NCBI RefSeq assembly: GCF_013184495.1
Contig: NZ_JAAOIY010000005.1
Coordinates: 124,001-188,000, forward strand
Direction of reading: 5' to 3'
Source: Sporosarcina jiandibaonis
GTDB taxonomy: Bacteria; Bacillota; Bacilli; Bacillales_A; Planococcaceae
Length of the DNA: 64,000 bases
Shown here: positions 25,399-33,875 of the stretch, piece by piece
How the letters are laid out: every line of letters starts with the position of its first letter
Position numbering within the stretch: position 1 is the first letter of the stretch
The notes under the pieces: model-generated
Told to the model about the DNA's origin: nothing
The model's input: the letters and a program-made list of their open reading frames with translations, nothing else
Database searches by the model: none
Translations under genes and position numbers: made by a program

Positions 25399-27036
25399 AT
25401 GAAATGGAATACACCAGAGCAACTAGAAGATTTATTATGCGAGGTCGTCAGTTGGGACAGCAGAACCGGGACAGCCGGTGAAATGGAATTTTCGAGTAAA
25501 ATTAAAGACAAATTACTAGAACTTAAGTATTTTCAGGAAAATCGTTGGCTCATCCAATTTCATGATGCAGGGAAAGGCCGAAACGCAGTCACTGGATTTT
25601 ATAATAGCGGCGTGACCGATAAAACGATTGTGCTCATCAGCCATTTCGATACGGTCCATATTGAAGAATTCGGCAATTTGGAAGCGCTCGCATTCCAACC
25701 GAGAGCGTTAACCGAGGAATTAAAAACGAAAATTGAGGATCTGCCAAAGGATGTCCAAGCAGATATCAAATCGGACGAGTATTTATTCGGCCGAGGAACG
25801 ATGGACATGAAAATGGGACTCGTTTTACATCTACATTTACTCGAAATGGCGACCATTGAAAAATGGCCGATCAACTTGATCTTGTTGACAGTGCCGGATG
25901 AAGAAGTGAATTCATCCGGAATGAGAGCGGCTGTCAGCGGGTTGATTGATATACGAGAAGAGTACGGGTTAGAATACGAGTTATTTTTAAACAGCGAACC
26001 GTCATTTTCTCAAAAACCGCAAGATGAAAATTATTATATTTACTCGGGCACAATCGGAAAAATCATGCCTTCCGCTTTATTTTACGGAAGGGAAACACAT
26101 GCAGGCGAACCGTTAAACGGCATCACAGGGCATTACATGGCCACTTATTTAACAAAGGCGATGGAATTCAACCCAGACTTCGTCGAAGAATTTTACAATG
26201 AAAAAACGCCATTACCAATTTGCTTGAAAATCAGCGACTTGAAGGAAAATTATTCAACACAGACATCTCATCATAGCGCCGCGTTATACAACGTCTTTTT
26301 AATGAGACAAAACGCAACGGACATTATGAAGATATTTAATGAAACAGCAGTAGCGGCGATGGCAGAATGCGAAAAGGATTACAAAGAAATTTGTAAACGC
26401 GAGGGCGTCGATCCGATCGGGGAAATTAGAGTAATGGAATACTGCGATTTACTCGAGTATGCAGAGGAAAAGCTGGGCATCGCAAAAGTAGTAGAAATAA
26501 AAAACGTCGTGATGCAAGATGAATCACTCGATGAACGTGATATGTCGATCCAAATCAGCGATCAACTAATGCTGAACTGTCAAGAATTAGCACCAGCAAC
26601 CATACTATTTTATGCACCGCCGTACTACCCGGCGATCAATTCATCGGAGAATGAATTAGTTAACGAAAAAATCGAGCTGACTCAACGAATATTGAAAGAA
26701 AAATTTGATGTCGACGCCAAACAAGTTCATTATTTCAATGGGATTTCGGATTTGAGTTACGTTAATTATGATGAAAATGATACCGGATGGAAAGCGTATA
26801 AAAATAATACGCCTTTGTGGGGAGATGTATACAGTATACCGTTTGAAGAAATGCAGCAGTTGCAGGCCCCGGTGTTAAACATCGGGCCATTTGGCAAGGA
26901 TGCGCATAAGTTGACGGAGCGGTTGCATAAAGAGAGTGCATTTGTGCAAACGCCATTTGCTTTGAAGGTTGTTGTGGAGAGTATGTTTGCGGGAACGACT
27001 GTAAACGAGGGAGAACTGGAGACTAAATTCTCTTGA
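25399..27036 (+). CDS. M20 family peptidase/amidohydrolase, RocB-like
   Basis: About 545 residues, longer than typical M20 enzymes and similar in plan to RocB of arginine catabolism. Metal-site motifs are ISHFDTVH, FGRGTMDMKMG and VPDEEVNSSGM; the lid region has GRETHAGEPLNG. These enzymes hydrolyse amide bonds of amino-acid derivatives. AGGAG fits ATG 25399 (frame opens at 25378 with TTG). In context with PatA, the TRAP importer and the cupin, it may cleave an imported acylated amino acid or related compound, though this is inference. A copy of the operator-like motif lies inside the gene at 26827. Confidence 0.82.
   Translation: MKWNTPEQLEDLLCEVVSWDSRTGTAGEMEFSSKIKDKLLELKYFQENRWLIQFHDAGKGRNAVTGFYNSGVTDKTIVLISHFDTVHIEEFGNLEALAFQPRALTEELKTKIEDLPKDVQADIKSDEYLFGRGTMDMKMGLVLHLHLLEMATIEKWPINLILLTVPDEEVNSSGMRAAVSGLIDIREEYGLEYELFLNSEPSFSQKPQDENYYIYSGTIGKIMPSALFYGRETHAGEPLNGITGHYMATYLTKAMEFNPDFVEEFYNEKTPLPICLKISDLKENYSTQTSHHSAALYNVFLMRQNATDIMKIFNETAVAAMAECEKDYKEICKREGVDPIGEIRVMEYCDLLEYAEEKLGIAKVVEIKNVVMQDESLDERDMSIQISDQLMLNCQELAPATILFYAPPYYPAINSSENELVNEKIELTQRILKEKFDVDAKQVHYFNGISDLSYVNYDENDTGWKAYKNNTPLWGDVYSIPFEEMQQLQAPVLNIGPFGKDAHKLTERLHKESAFVQTPFALKVVVESMFAGTTVNEGELETKFS
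26827..26839. promoter_or_regulatory. Intragenic GTATAC-A-GTATAC motif
   Basis: A perfect copy of the 6-1-6 motif seen at the patA and dctP promoters, here within codons for VYSIP of the M20 peptidase. It may be an auxiliary operator, a titration site, or chance. Confidence 0.35.
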
Positions 27037-27065
27037 TAACTTCAAGATATTGTTGAATTATAGTA

Positions 27066-27224
27066 TGGGTTTCCGCTACGGACGAGCGCTATGAGTGGAA
27101 AAATATATAGTTCAATCTTTCTTTACCTCTTCCCTCGTTGCGCTTAGTCCAGGGTCTCAGCTAAGAAAAGTGTAAACTTCTTTTTTGCACTTTATTCTCT
27201 TTTCCTCGGGAGTCGCCCCTTAAC
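27066..27224 (+). repeat. Dispersed palindromic repeat, copy 2 (diverged)
   Basis: Shares TTTCCGCT, ATATAGTTCAATCTTTC, GCGCT(C/T)AGTCCAGGG, CTCAGCT and GGGAGTCGCC with copy 1 in the same order and orientation, with an extra A/T-rich insert near its 3' end. The two copies bracket the gntR-M20 gene pair. Confidence 0.65.
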
Positions 27225-27518
27225 AAGAAGGGTGATTTATTATTTGGAGATTACTTATTACTGATACTTTTTTCTGAAAGGAGTACTTAGATGAGACATG
27301 GCGGAATATGAAAAAATGATGGAGGTAAATTACTGAATCTGTTTTCGATTGAGGTATTTGCATTGACTTTTCTATTCCACTAACGATAATGTTATATTTA
27401 TTCTTCGGTTATCGATCGAATAAACTTTACCTGCAAAGTAAAAAGGTATCAAATGAATCATGAAACTTCCAAGAGCAATCATAGAGAGTACCTGTACAAT
27501 CCACTATTCCGATAATTA
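27225..27518. other. Intergenic, possible relic of a small membrane protein
   Basis: No intact gene. One frame reads LNLFSIEVFALTFLFH before a stop, and another continues IMLYLFFGYRSNKLYLQSKK to 27465, which looks like a frameshifted small hydrophobic protein. An AAAGGAG ribosome-like site at about 27278 leads only to a six-codon frame. Confidence 0.3.
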
Positions 27519-27557
27519 AGAGGCCAATCAAATGAGTGTTTGATTGGCCTCTTTTTG
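27519..27557. terminator. Terminator of the DoxX-like gene (bidirectional)
   Basis: Perfect 14-bp stem AGAGGCCAATCAAA/TTTGATTGGCCTCT with TTTTT on the + side and A-rich sequence opposite. Almost the same hairpin occurs at 32558. Confidence 0.85.
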
Positions 27558-27566
27558 TATTTTTCA

Positions 27567-28565
27567 CTAACCAAAGCGGTAGTAAATCAAAATAAAGGTA
27601 GCCAAGACAAAGAAGAAATTAAGGAATACGAAAATCATTTGATTTAATCGTGTCTTGTGCATCTTAATAGGTGGGTAGTAAAAAGAGACACCTTCAATGA
27701 TAAAAATGAGTAAGACAACGTGGATAATTGCATGACCAATAATCTCAGTCATTCCAAAAATCATGGAAGTGAGTAAAAACAATACCGTGACGACTGCTGC
27801 TAATAGTCGGTTTAATATGCCTACAATTAACAAATACCCAACAACAAATTCAATAAAAGCAGCCATTACAATAAAAATGGACGGTTCAAATCCAAAAGTA
27901 GGAACGGCGTGACGCTCAATAATATCTAGCGTCATTGCTGGATACACCCATTTTTCAACAGCAACCCAACATAGGGAAAGGCCTGTCCCGAGATATAAGA
28001 ATGGAAATCCCCATTTTTCCCATTTTGTCTTCCCTACTAATAATACGAAGAAAATAGCGATATAAAATCCATAATCGAGCATATGGAACCATCCGGAGTT
28101 GGACCAGACCATAATAAACAAACTCGAGAGGACAAGAGAAGCTAATTTTGTCGCATAGTGATGGGGGATTAGTAATAAGACAATTGCAAACCAAAATGCA
28201 AATTGCTGGAATGGTTCTGTCATACTAAATTCAGGCGCAAACATAGATCCTGAAAAAGACTGGAGGGCTAATGAAAGCGCTGTTCCGTATTTTAGTAAAT
28301 GTCTTGAATATATCCGAAAACCTGCTAATTTATCCTCAATCTTTTTTGCGATTTCTAAATTCATCAACCAAGGAAGAAGTTGAGGGATTGCCGCCAAAAC
28401 AATTGCAACGATTAGAGAAAATACGATGAAAAAAGGCGATAATATATTTTCAATACTATCCTTAGAAGCCGCTTCTTCTGTAAACCATTTAACGTGTGCA
28501 TTTGCAATGAGTGGCGCAAACAATGTAAGCAATAAAACAATCATTAATAACAAACGTCTATTCAC
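27567..28565 (-). CDS. DoxX/DoxD-like integral membrane protein
   Basis: About 332 residues with a signal-like first helix (RRLLLMIVLLLTLFAPLIAN then AHVKWF) and seven to eight further membrane segments. The AHVKWF start of the mature part and the VAVEKWVYP…DIIERHAVPTFGFEPS segment recall DoxX/DoxD-like proteins linked to quinone or respiratory functions, but the assignment is tentative. AAAGG fits GTG 28565 better than the upstream ATG 28598. It is divergent from the TAXI-TRAP operon and ends at a strong terminator. Confidence 0.7.
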   Translation of the reverse strand: MNRRLLLMIVLLLTLFAPLIANAHVKWFTEEAASKDSIENILSPFFIVFSLIVAIVLAAIPQLLPWLMNLEIAKKIEDKLAGFRIYSRHLLKYGTALSLALQSFSGSMFAPEFSMTEPFQQFAFWFAIVLLLIPHHYATKLASLVLSSLFIMVWSNSGWFHMLDYGFYIAIFFVLLVGKTKWEKWGFPFLYLGTGLSLCWVAVEKWVYPAMTLDIIERHAVPTFGFEPSIFIVMAAFIEFVVGYLLIVGILNRLLAAVVTVLFLLTSMIFGMTEIIGHAIIHVVLLIFIIEGVSFYYPPIKMHKTRLNQMIFVFLNFFFVLATFILIYYRFG

Positions 28566-28755
28566 AAGAACCCAACCTTTAAAAATACTATAATCCATTT
28601 ATCATTTGGAATTATGCGCCATACTACAACAACAAGCAGTTTCGTATCATTAGTCTTTACTAATTATAAAATTCTATAAGTTAAAACAGCTTAAACGTTG
28701 ATGAATGAAACCAAATAAAAAATCTTACCTAATATAGTAGAGATATCCGAATTTC

Positions 28756-28769
28756 TGTAAACGCTTTCA
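28756..28769 (+). promoter_or_regulatory. cre box upstream of the TAXI-TRAP operon
   Basis: TGTAAACGCTTTCA matches TGWAARCGYTWNCW at all positions and lies 26 bases before the -35 box, an upstream position where CcpA can either activate or repress. Confidence 0.7.
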
Positions 28770-28794
28770 ATTATCGTGTAAATTATTAATTTGA

Positions 28795-28825
28795 TTGACA
28801 AAAAAGAGAGATTTCATGGTAAGAT
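28795..28825 (+). promoter_or_regulatory. Promoter of the TAXI-TRAP operon
   Basis: TTGACA (28795-28800) with a 19-base spacer to TAAGAT, which is preceded by TGG (extended -10). The long spacer weakens the call. Confidence 0.5.
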
Positions 28826-28876
28826 GTATTTTAGCATTATTGTTAAATATTAAATTATTAGGGGGAGAAATTTCAA

Positions 28877-29857
28877 ATGAAGAAAAAACAATTACGTTTG
28901 TTTGCATTTATTGCGATGATCGCATTACTAGTATTATCGGCATGCAATTCAGACAGCGCAGGAAAAGATACTGGGAAAACAAAGGAAGATTATAAGTTTC
29001 TTAGTATTTTAACGGGGGGAACTCAAGGTACATACTATCCACTGGGGGGATCGTTTGCTGACTACATCACAGAAGCAACAGGTGTTAAGACAACTGCAGA
29101 GGTTTCACAAGCATCGGCTGCAAATATGACAGCGCTTCAAGATGGTGAAGCTGATATTGCATTCGTTCAAACAGATATCGCTTACTATGCTTCAAAAGGT
29201 GAGCTTATGTTTGCCGGCGAAGTAATTGACAACGTTTCAGCTATTGGTTCATTGTATCCTGAAACTGTTCAATTGATAACACTTGAAAAGAACGGTATTA
29301 AAACGTTTGCAGATTTGAAAGGGAAGAAAGTATCAGTTGGCGCACCAGGTTCTGGTACATACGCGAACGCTGAACAACTTCTAGAAATCCATGGACTGAC
29401 AATGGATGATATCAAGCCACAAAGTCTTGACTTTGGTGAATCACAAGAAAGTTTGCAAGCAGGTCAAATTGATGCTGCATTCATCACAGCGGGAACGCCT
29501 ACAGGAGCAGTTGAAGGCTTGAACGCAGTTGCATCTGTATTTGTTGTACCAGTTGAAGATGCAAAAGCAGATGAATTGATCAAAAAGTATCCATACTATG
29601 CTAAAGAAGTGATCCCTGCAGGCACATATGGAATGGCGAACGAAACATCAGCAGTTTCCGTTGGTGCGATGCTTGTTATCCAAAATGAAGTTCCCGAAGA
29701 CCTAGGCTATGAAATTACAAAAGCAATTTATGACAATGCGTCTAAACTGCAACACGCAAAAGGGAAATTGATCAAAGCCGAAAATGGCCTTGATGGAATT
29801 GGAATTCCGGTTCACCCAGGCGCACAGAAATACTTTGACGAAGTTAACAAAAAATAA
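28877..29857 (+). CDS. TAXI family TRAP transporter solute-binding lipoprotein
   Basis: 326 residues. Lipobox LVLSAC anchors it outside the cell; AGGGGGAGA precedes the ATG. The TAXI family is shown by LTGGTQGTYYPLGGSFADYI, NMTALQDGEADIAFVQTDIAYYA, GKKVSVGAPGSGTYANAEQLL and DAAFITAGTPTGAV. Members bind glutamate, 2-oxoglutarate or other carboxylates. It is the first gene of a three-gene operon with a DUF1850 protein and a fused permease. Confidence 0.9.
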   Translation: MKKKQLRLFAFIAMIALLVLSACNSDSAGKDTGKTKEDYKFLSILTGGTQGTYYPLGGSFADYITEATGVKTTAEVSQASAANMTALQDGEADIAFVQTDIAYYASKGELMFAGEVIDNVSAIGSLYPETVQLITLEKNGIKTFADLKGKKVSVGAPGSGTYANAEQLLEIHGLTMDDIKPQSLDFGESQESLQAGQIDAAFITAGTPTGAVEGLNAVASVFVVPVEDAKADELIKKYPYYAKEVIPAGTYGMANETSAVSVGAMLVIQNEVPEDLGYEITKAIYDNASKLQHAKGKLIKAENGLDGIGIPVHPGAQKYFDEVNKK

Positions 29858-29869
29858 AATTTGTGATTT

Positions 29870-29915
29870 AAGCGGGGCGGCGAAGCGTTTAGCTTCGGCC
29901 GTCCTGTTCTCTTTA
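29870..29915 (+). other. Intercistronic hairpin after the TAXI binding-protein gene
   Basis: GGCGGCGAAGC/GCTTCGGCCG forms a GC-rich stem just after the stop codon, without a strong T run. It may protect the upstream message or dampen downstream expression, as in the dctP-dctQ gap. Confidence 0.5.
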
Positions 29916-29934
29916 AATAGAAAGGAAGAGGTGG

Positions 29935-30471
29935 ATGAACAAAAAGAAATTAGGTCTGGTCATTCTTTTTGTTACTTTACTAGTTCTTTTCATTTTTATT
30001 ATACCGATTAAACTAGCATTTACATTCACTGAGCATCGGGTGGAAAATCCTGAAGTCTACTATGTACCTCTAAAAGAAGATAATAAATTTCAAATCAGGT
30101 ACGTTCATTCTATTCATTTAACAGATGTTATTGAATCTTATGAAGTGACTGTTGATGAAGAAATAAGTCTTTTATCGATGCAATATGAGAATCTTGCAAT
30201 TGGTTTACCGGGCTACGCAGAAGAAGGAGAAACCTTTACTGTCCAGGACGGCGTATATACGCTTACATACGATGATAATGTTATCGATTCATTCGTCATG
30301 TTAATTGGCGATGTCGATGCAGAATTAGCTTTTGGTTATTTAGGAACTGAATTAAACTTGAAAAAAGAATTGGTAAGAGGAAAATCGTATACATTCCGTG
30401 TTATGAAACTATCTCTTTATCAAATGCTGAAAGGAGTCAATATGAATGAAAAAGGAAACAAAGCTGAATGA
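29935..30471 (+). CDS. DUF1850 membrane-anchored protein
   Basis: 178 residues with one N-terminal membrane anchor (about 6-27), then an extracytoplasmic domain. FQIRYVHSIHLTDVIESYEV (contains the family YxHS…E pattern) and GLPGYAEEG identify DUF1850, a family found almost only beside TAXI-type TRAP genes. Its biochemical role is unknown; a helper of the transporter is inferred from context. The 3' end overlaps the permease gene by 26 bases. Confidence 0.82.
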   Translation: MNKKKLGLVILFVTLLVLFIFIIPIKLAFTFTEHRVENPEVYYVPLKEDNKFQIRYVHSIHLTDVIESYEVTVDEEISLLSMQYENLAIGLPGYAEEGETFTVQDGVYTLTYDDNVIDSFVMLIGDVDAELAFGYLGTELNLKKELVRGKSYTFRVMKLSLYQMLKGVNMNEKGNKAE

Positions 30472-32473
30472 AGAAATAGAGCTTGATTTGGAAACGGAAG
30501 AGTTTAAAATGTTGTCAGAAGAAGAGCAGTTGGAAATTTTGCAGAAATATGACCCTGAATCGAATACACGTAATGTAAGTGGTTTATTCAAGAAAATTGT
30601 GTTCTTCGGACTACTTGCATTCTCTATATTTCAATTGTATACAGCAATTGGGACTCCTTATACCGCGTATATCCAACGATCAATTCACTTAGGATTTGCA
30701 TTGTCCCTGATTTTTCTCCTGTTTCCTGCAAGGAAAAAAATTAAAGGTCGACGAAATAAAGTACCTTTTTACGATATCATTTTATCGCTCCTTGCAATTG
30801 GAGTAGGGCTTTATTGGCCTCTTCTAATTGGCGATTTAGTCTTGCGGGTCGGTCGCATATCGACGCTTGATATGATTGTTGGAGTCTTAGCTATCCTCCT
30901 GACCATGGAAGCGGCAAGACGTGCAGTCGGATTGCCTATTACAATTATCTCAGCTACATTTTTGGTTTATGCATTTTACGGACAGCATTTCCCAGGATTC
31001 CTTGCACACCGGGGACAAGATTTGAAAAGTGTAGTTCAGTTGATGTTTTTCACAACAGATGGAATTTTAGGTACACCAATTAGTGTATCTTCAACATTCA
31101 TCTTTGTATTCTTGTTATTCGGATCATTCCTTGTGAAAACCGGTGTTGGTGCTTATTTCAATGATCTTGCAGTTGTTTTAGCAGGACGTTTAGTTGGGGG
31201 GCCAGCAAAAGTTGCCATCTTCTCGAGTGCATTACAAGGTACTATTTCGGGCAGTTCGGTTGCAAACGTTGTTGGATCAGGTTCATATACAATCCCGATG
31301 ATGAAAAAGCTCGGTTATAAAAAAGAATTTGCAGGCGGTGTTGAGGCAGCAGCCTCGACAGGCGGACAAATTATGCCTCCGATTATGGGAGCGGCAGCAT
31401 TCCTTATGGTTGAATTCATAGGCGGTATTACGTACTGGCAAATTGCTAAAGCTGCTGCGATTCCAGCGCTCCTTTATTTCACAGGAGTTTGGATTATGAC
31501 ACACTTTGAAGCGAAGCGTGTAGGTCTAAAAGGAATGACTGAAGATCAGATTCCTGACCGTAAAAAGACACTAAAGAAGATCTATTTACTGATACCGATT
31601 ATCGGGATTATCGTCTTCTTATTGATTGGGATTCCTACGATGAAAGCAGCACTGCTGGGAATCGTCTTAACGATTATCGTCAGCTCATTCGATAAGTCAA
31701 CGCGTCTTGGATTCAAAGACATGATTGATGCGCTGGTTGATGGTGCACGTACAGCGCTTGGCGTCGCGGCAGCAACAGCATGTGCCGGTATTATTGTAGG
31801 TGTTGTTGTGAAGACTGGTTTAGGCTTAAGCCTCGCGACTGGGTTAATTTCTGCGGCGGGCGGGAACATACTCCTTACGCTGCTCTTTACAATGTTAGCT
31901 GCAATCGTTCTAGGCATGGGTTCACCGACAACAGCGAACTATGTCATAACGTCAACAATTGCCGCTCCTGCGATTATCACGCTTCTTATGCTTGATACCC
32001 CTGGCGCGGCTGTTCCAATCGTTGTGGCTGTATCAGCGCATCTATTTGTTTTCTATTTTGGTATTATTGCAGATATTACACCACCTGTTGCTCTTGCAGC
32101 ATTTGCGGCAGCTGGTATTTCTGGCGGAGATCCGATTAAAACAGGTGTCACCTCTGCTAAGCTCGCTATCGCGGCATTTATCATTCCGTACATGTTCGTA
32201 TTTAACCCAGCGATGCTCATGATGGGCGCTTCTATCCCAGAGATTTTATGGGTCGTTTTCACCGCCATTATAGGGATGATTGCGATTGGTGCAGGCATGA
32301 TTGGCTTCTGGTATCGGAAATGTAACTGGATTGAGCGCTTGTTCGCTATAGCGACGGGAATGCTTCTCATTTTCCCAGAAACTATTACTGACATTATCGG
32401 ACTGGTTCTGTTTGTTGCTATGGTTGCATTACAGTTGATGACAAGAAAGAGCGAGAAAGTTGCTGTAGCTTAA
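30446..32473 (+). CDS. TRAP transporter fused permease (DctQM-type, TAXI class)
   Basis: 675 residues. An acidic cytoplasmic N-terminus (about 1-45) is followed by four membrane helices equivalent to DctQ and then the DctM-like body. FLLFGSFLVKTGVGAYFNDLA, ALQGTISGSSVANVVGSGSY, GGVEAAASTGGQIMPPIMGA, GMGSPTTANYV and ITPPVALAAFAAAGISGGDP are typical of the fused 4TM/12TM TRAP permeases. It imports a carboxylate delivered by the TAXI protein, using an ion gradient. Overlap with the DUF1850 gene implies coupled translation. Confidence 0.92.
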   Translation: MKKETKLNEEIELDLETEEFKMLSEEEQLEILQKYDPESNTRNVSGLFKKIVFFGLLAFSIFQLYTAIGTPYTAYIQRSIHLGFALSLIFLLFPARKKIKGRRNKVPFYDIILSLLAIGVGLYWPLLIGDLVLRVGRISTLDMIVGVLAILLTMEAARRAVGLPITIISATFLVYAFYGQHFPGFLAHRGQDLKSVVQLMFFTTDGILGTPISVSSTFIFVFLLFGSFLVKTGVGAYFNDLAVVLAGRLVGGPAKVAIFSSALQGTISGSSVANVVGSGSYTIPMMKKLGYKKEFAGGVEAAASTGGQIMPPIMGAAAFLMVEFIGGITYWQIAKAAAIPALLYFTGVWIMTHFEAKRVGLKGMTEDQIPDRKKTLKKIYLLIPIIGIIVFLLIGIPTMKAALLGIVLTIIVSSFDKSTRLGFKDMIDALVDGARTALGVAAATACAGIIVGVVVKTGLGLSLATGLISAAGGNILLTLLFTMLAAIVLGMGSPTTANYVITSTIAAPAIITLLMLDTPGAAVPIVVAVSAHLFVFYFGIIADITPPVALAAFAAAGISGGDPIKTGVTSAKLAIAAFIIPYMFVFNPAMLMMGASIPEILWVVFTAIIGMIAIGAGMIGFWYRKCNWIERLFAIATGMLLIFPETITDIIGLVLFVAMVALQLMTRKSEKVAVA

Positions 32474-32557
32474 TAGAATGTAAAAATCCCTAAAATTTTG
32501 GGTACCTGGCAAGACACTATTCAGACAATAAACTACAATTGCATATAGAAAATTAAA

Positions 32558-32600
32558 AGGCCAATCAAATCAATGTTTGATTGGCCTATGTTTGTATTTT
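32558..32600. terminator. Terminator of the TAXI-TRAP operon
   Basis: 12-bp stem AGGCCAATCAAA/TTTGATTGGCCT, then ATGTTTGTATTTTT. It is nearly identical to the hairpin at 27519, including bases beyond the stem. Confidence 0.75.
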
Positions 32601-32709
32601 TACGCCTATACTTGAATTAACATAATTGCACTTTGCACAGGCGCCGTTACTATTTAAACAGCCCCTTATTCTACAAGCGCGCCCGTGAGCAGAACAGGTA
32701 CATGAGTAA

Positions 32710-33069
32710 TTACTGAGAGATTGGTACTTTATTGATAGTTAACAAATGTCCTTCTTGCAGTATAAGTTGCTTTGGATCAACAATCTCATGTAATTGTAAG
32801 TTAGACTTTTTCTGTACTCTTAGTTCAACTTGATCCGAATTTAATAAATGAGCTACTTGCACTGTACAAACTTTATAAGGTGCGGTGTAATTACGGATAT
32901 ATTGTAGTAATTCACGTAGCTCCCACTCTTTTTCTACACCATTAAAAATCTCTCTCTGAACTGGATAATCGAACCCTGGAATCATCCACGGTTCTGTTTC
33001 TACAAAATCAAGCGAAGCATTACCTAATCCCAATTTCTGGTCTGATGCTAAATAATAATAATTCGTCAT
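32710..33069 (-). CDS. Unknown 119-residue protein
   Basis: Soluble, mixed charge, no signal peptide or membrane segment. It begins MTNYYYLASDQKLGLGN, and has a Trp/aromatic-rich first third and a helical middle (EWELRELLQYIRNYT). A GAGGGAG ribosome site supports the ATG. I do not recognise a family. Isolated between the TAXI-TRAP operon and an accessory region rich in repeats. Confidence 0.65.
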   Translation of the reverse strand: MTNYYYLASDQKLGLGNASLDFVETEPWMIPGFDYPVQREIFNGVEKEWELRELLQYIRNYTAPYKVCTVQVAHLLNSDQVELRVQKKSNLQLHEIVDPKQLILQEGHLLTINKVPISQ

Positions 33070-33110
33070 TTTACTCCCTCACTTTGATTATCTAACCCGT
33101 CAGCTCAATT

Positions 33111-33184
33111 CAACAATCTGGCTCATTTGCGGAAGACTGATTTTATTGAAAATTAATTAAAACTATAAAACAAGTATAACATTA
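33111..33184. repeat. Dispersed repeat family C, copy 1
   Basis: The segment with CTGGCTCATTTGCGGAAGAC, AATTAATTAAAACTATAAAA and GTATAACAT recurs with about 80% identity by eye at 43216-43294. The left part CAACAATC resembles the palindromic arm found at 36345. Confidence 0.6.
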
Positions 33185-33292
33185 TTGTTTTTTAGTTATA
33201 TTAAATGTTTGCTACAATTAAAGCATGAAACAAATATGAATATTGTTGATGTTTCTTATACAAAATTTAATTTATAAAAGAAGGAGGGTGAA

Positions 33293-33769
33293 ATGATGAA
33301 TGAATATGGCACACTACATGAGTCAAACGGTCGTTATGCTTTGAGATTTGAACGATATTTTACGCATAGTCCAGAAGATGTTTTCCTGATTATTACGAAT
33401 CCAAGTGACTTCACCCAATGGTACCCTTTCGCAACAGGGGAGATGGATCTCAAAATTGGCGGCAAGATTGCCTTCGATGACGGTGAAGGAACAACGTATA
33501 GTGGTACCATTACAGAGCTAGAAATGCCATATGTATTTGGTTTCCGTGAGATTGATGATCTCATAAACATTTCATTGCAGGAAGAAGATAAAGGATGTCG
33601 AATGATTTTTACCCATACTTTTACTGATGATTCATGGGCAGTTAATACCGCGGCGGGTTGGCATAGGTGTCTGGATGTATTGGGCCAAATCGTCAATGGT
33701 AAACCAATTAAGTGGAACGACAACTCAGCTGAGCTACGTGAAGTCTATAGTGAAGCATTTAACGTTTAA
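33293..33769 (+). CDS. SRPBCC/AHSA1-like protein
   Basis: 158 residues. The START/Bet v1-like fold of AHSA1-type proteins is indicated by LRFERYFTHSPEDVFLIITN, FTQWYPFATGEMDLKIGGKI and GWHRCLDVLGQIVNG near the C-terminus. These bind hydrophobic ligands or act as stress-linked helpers; the ligand is unknown. AAGGAGGGTG directly precedes two adjacent ATG codons (33293 and 33296). The stop is followed by a family B repeat hairpin that can act as terminator. Confidence 0.85.
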   Translation: MMNEYGTLHESNGRYALRFERYFTHSPEDVFLIITNPSDFTQWYPFATGEMDLKIGGKIAFDDGEGTTYSGTITELEMPYVFGFREIDDLINISLQEEDKGCRMIFTHTFTDDSWAVNTAAGWHRCLDVLGQIVNGKPIKWNDNSAELREVYSEAFNV

Positions 33770-33787
33770 TAAGTTCATCCATTATAT

Positions 33788-33855
33788 GGCGCGATTGTGT
33801 AACGTCAAAAGCCTAATTTACCTTTCAAATGAAAGAGAAATTAGGCTTTATATAT
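33788..33855 (+). repeat. Repeat family B copy 1, acts as terminator
   Basis: GGCGCGATTGTGTAACGTC followed by a perfect 12-bp stem AAAGCCTAATTT/AAATTAGGCTTT (33808-33819 and 33838-33849) and TATATATTTT. The same unit is at 39250. Confidence 0.7.
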
Positions 33856-33875
33856 TTTACTATTGTGAATGAAAG

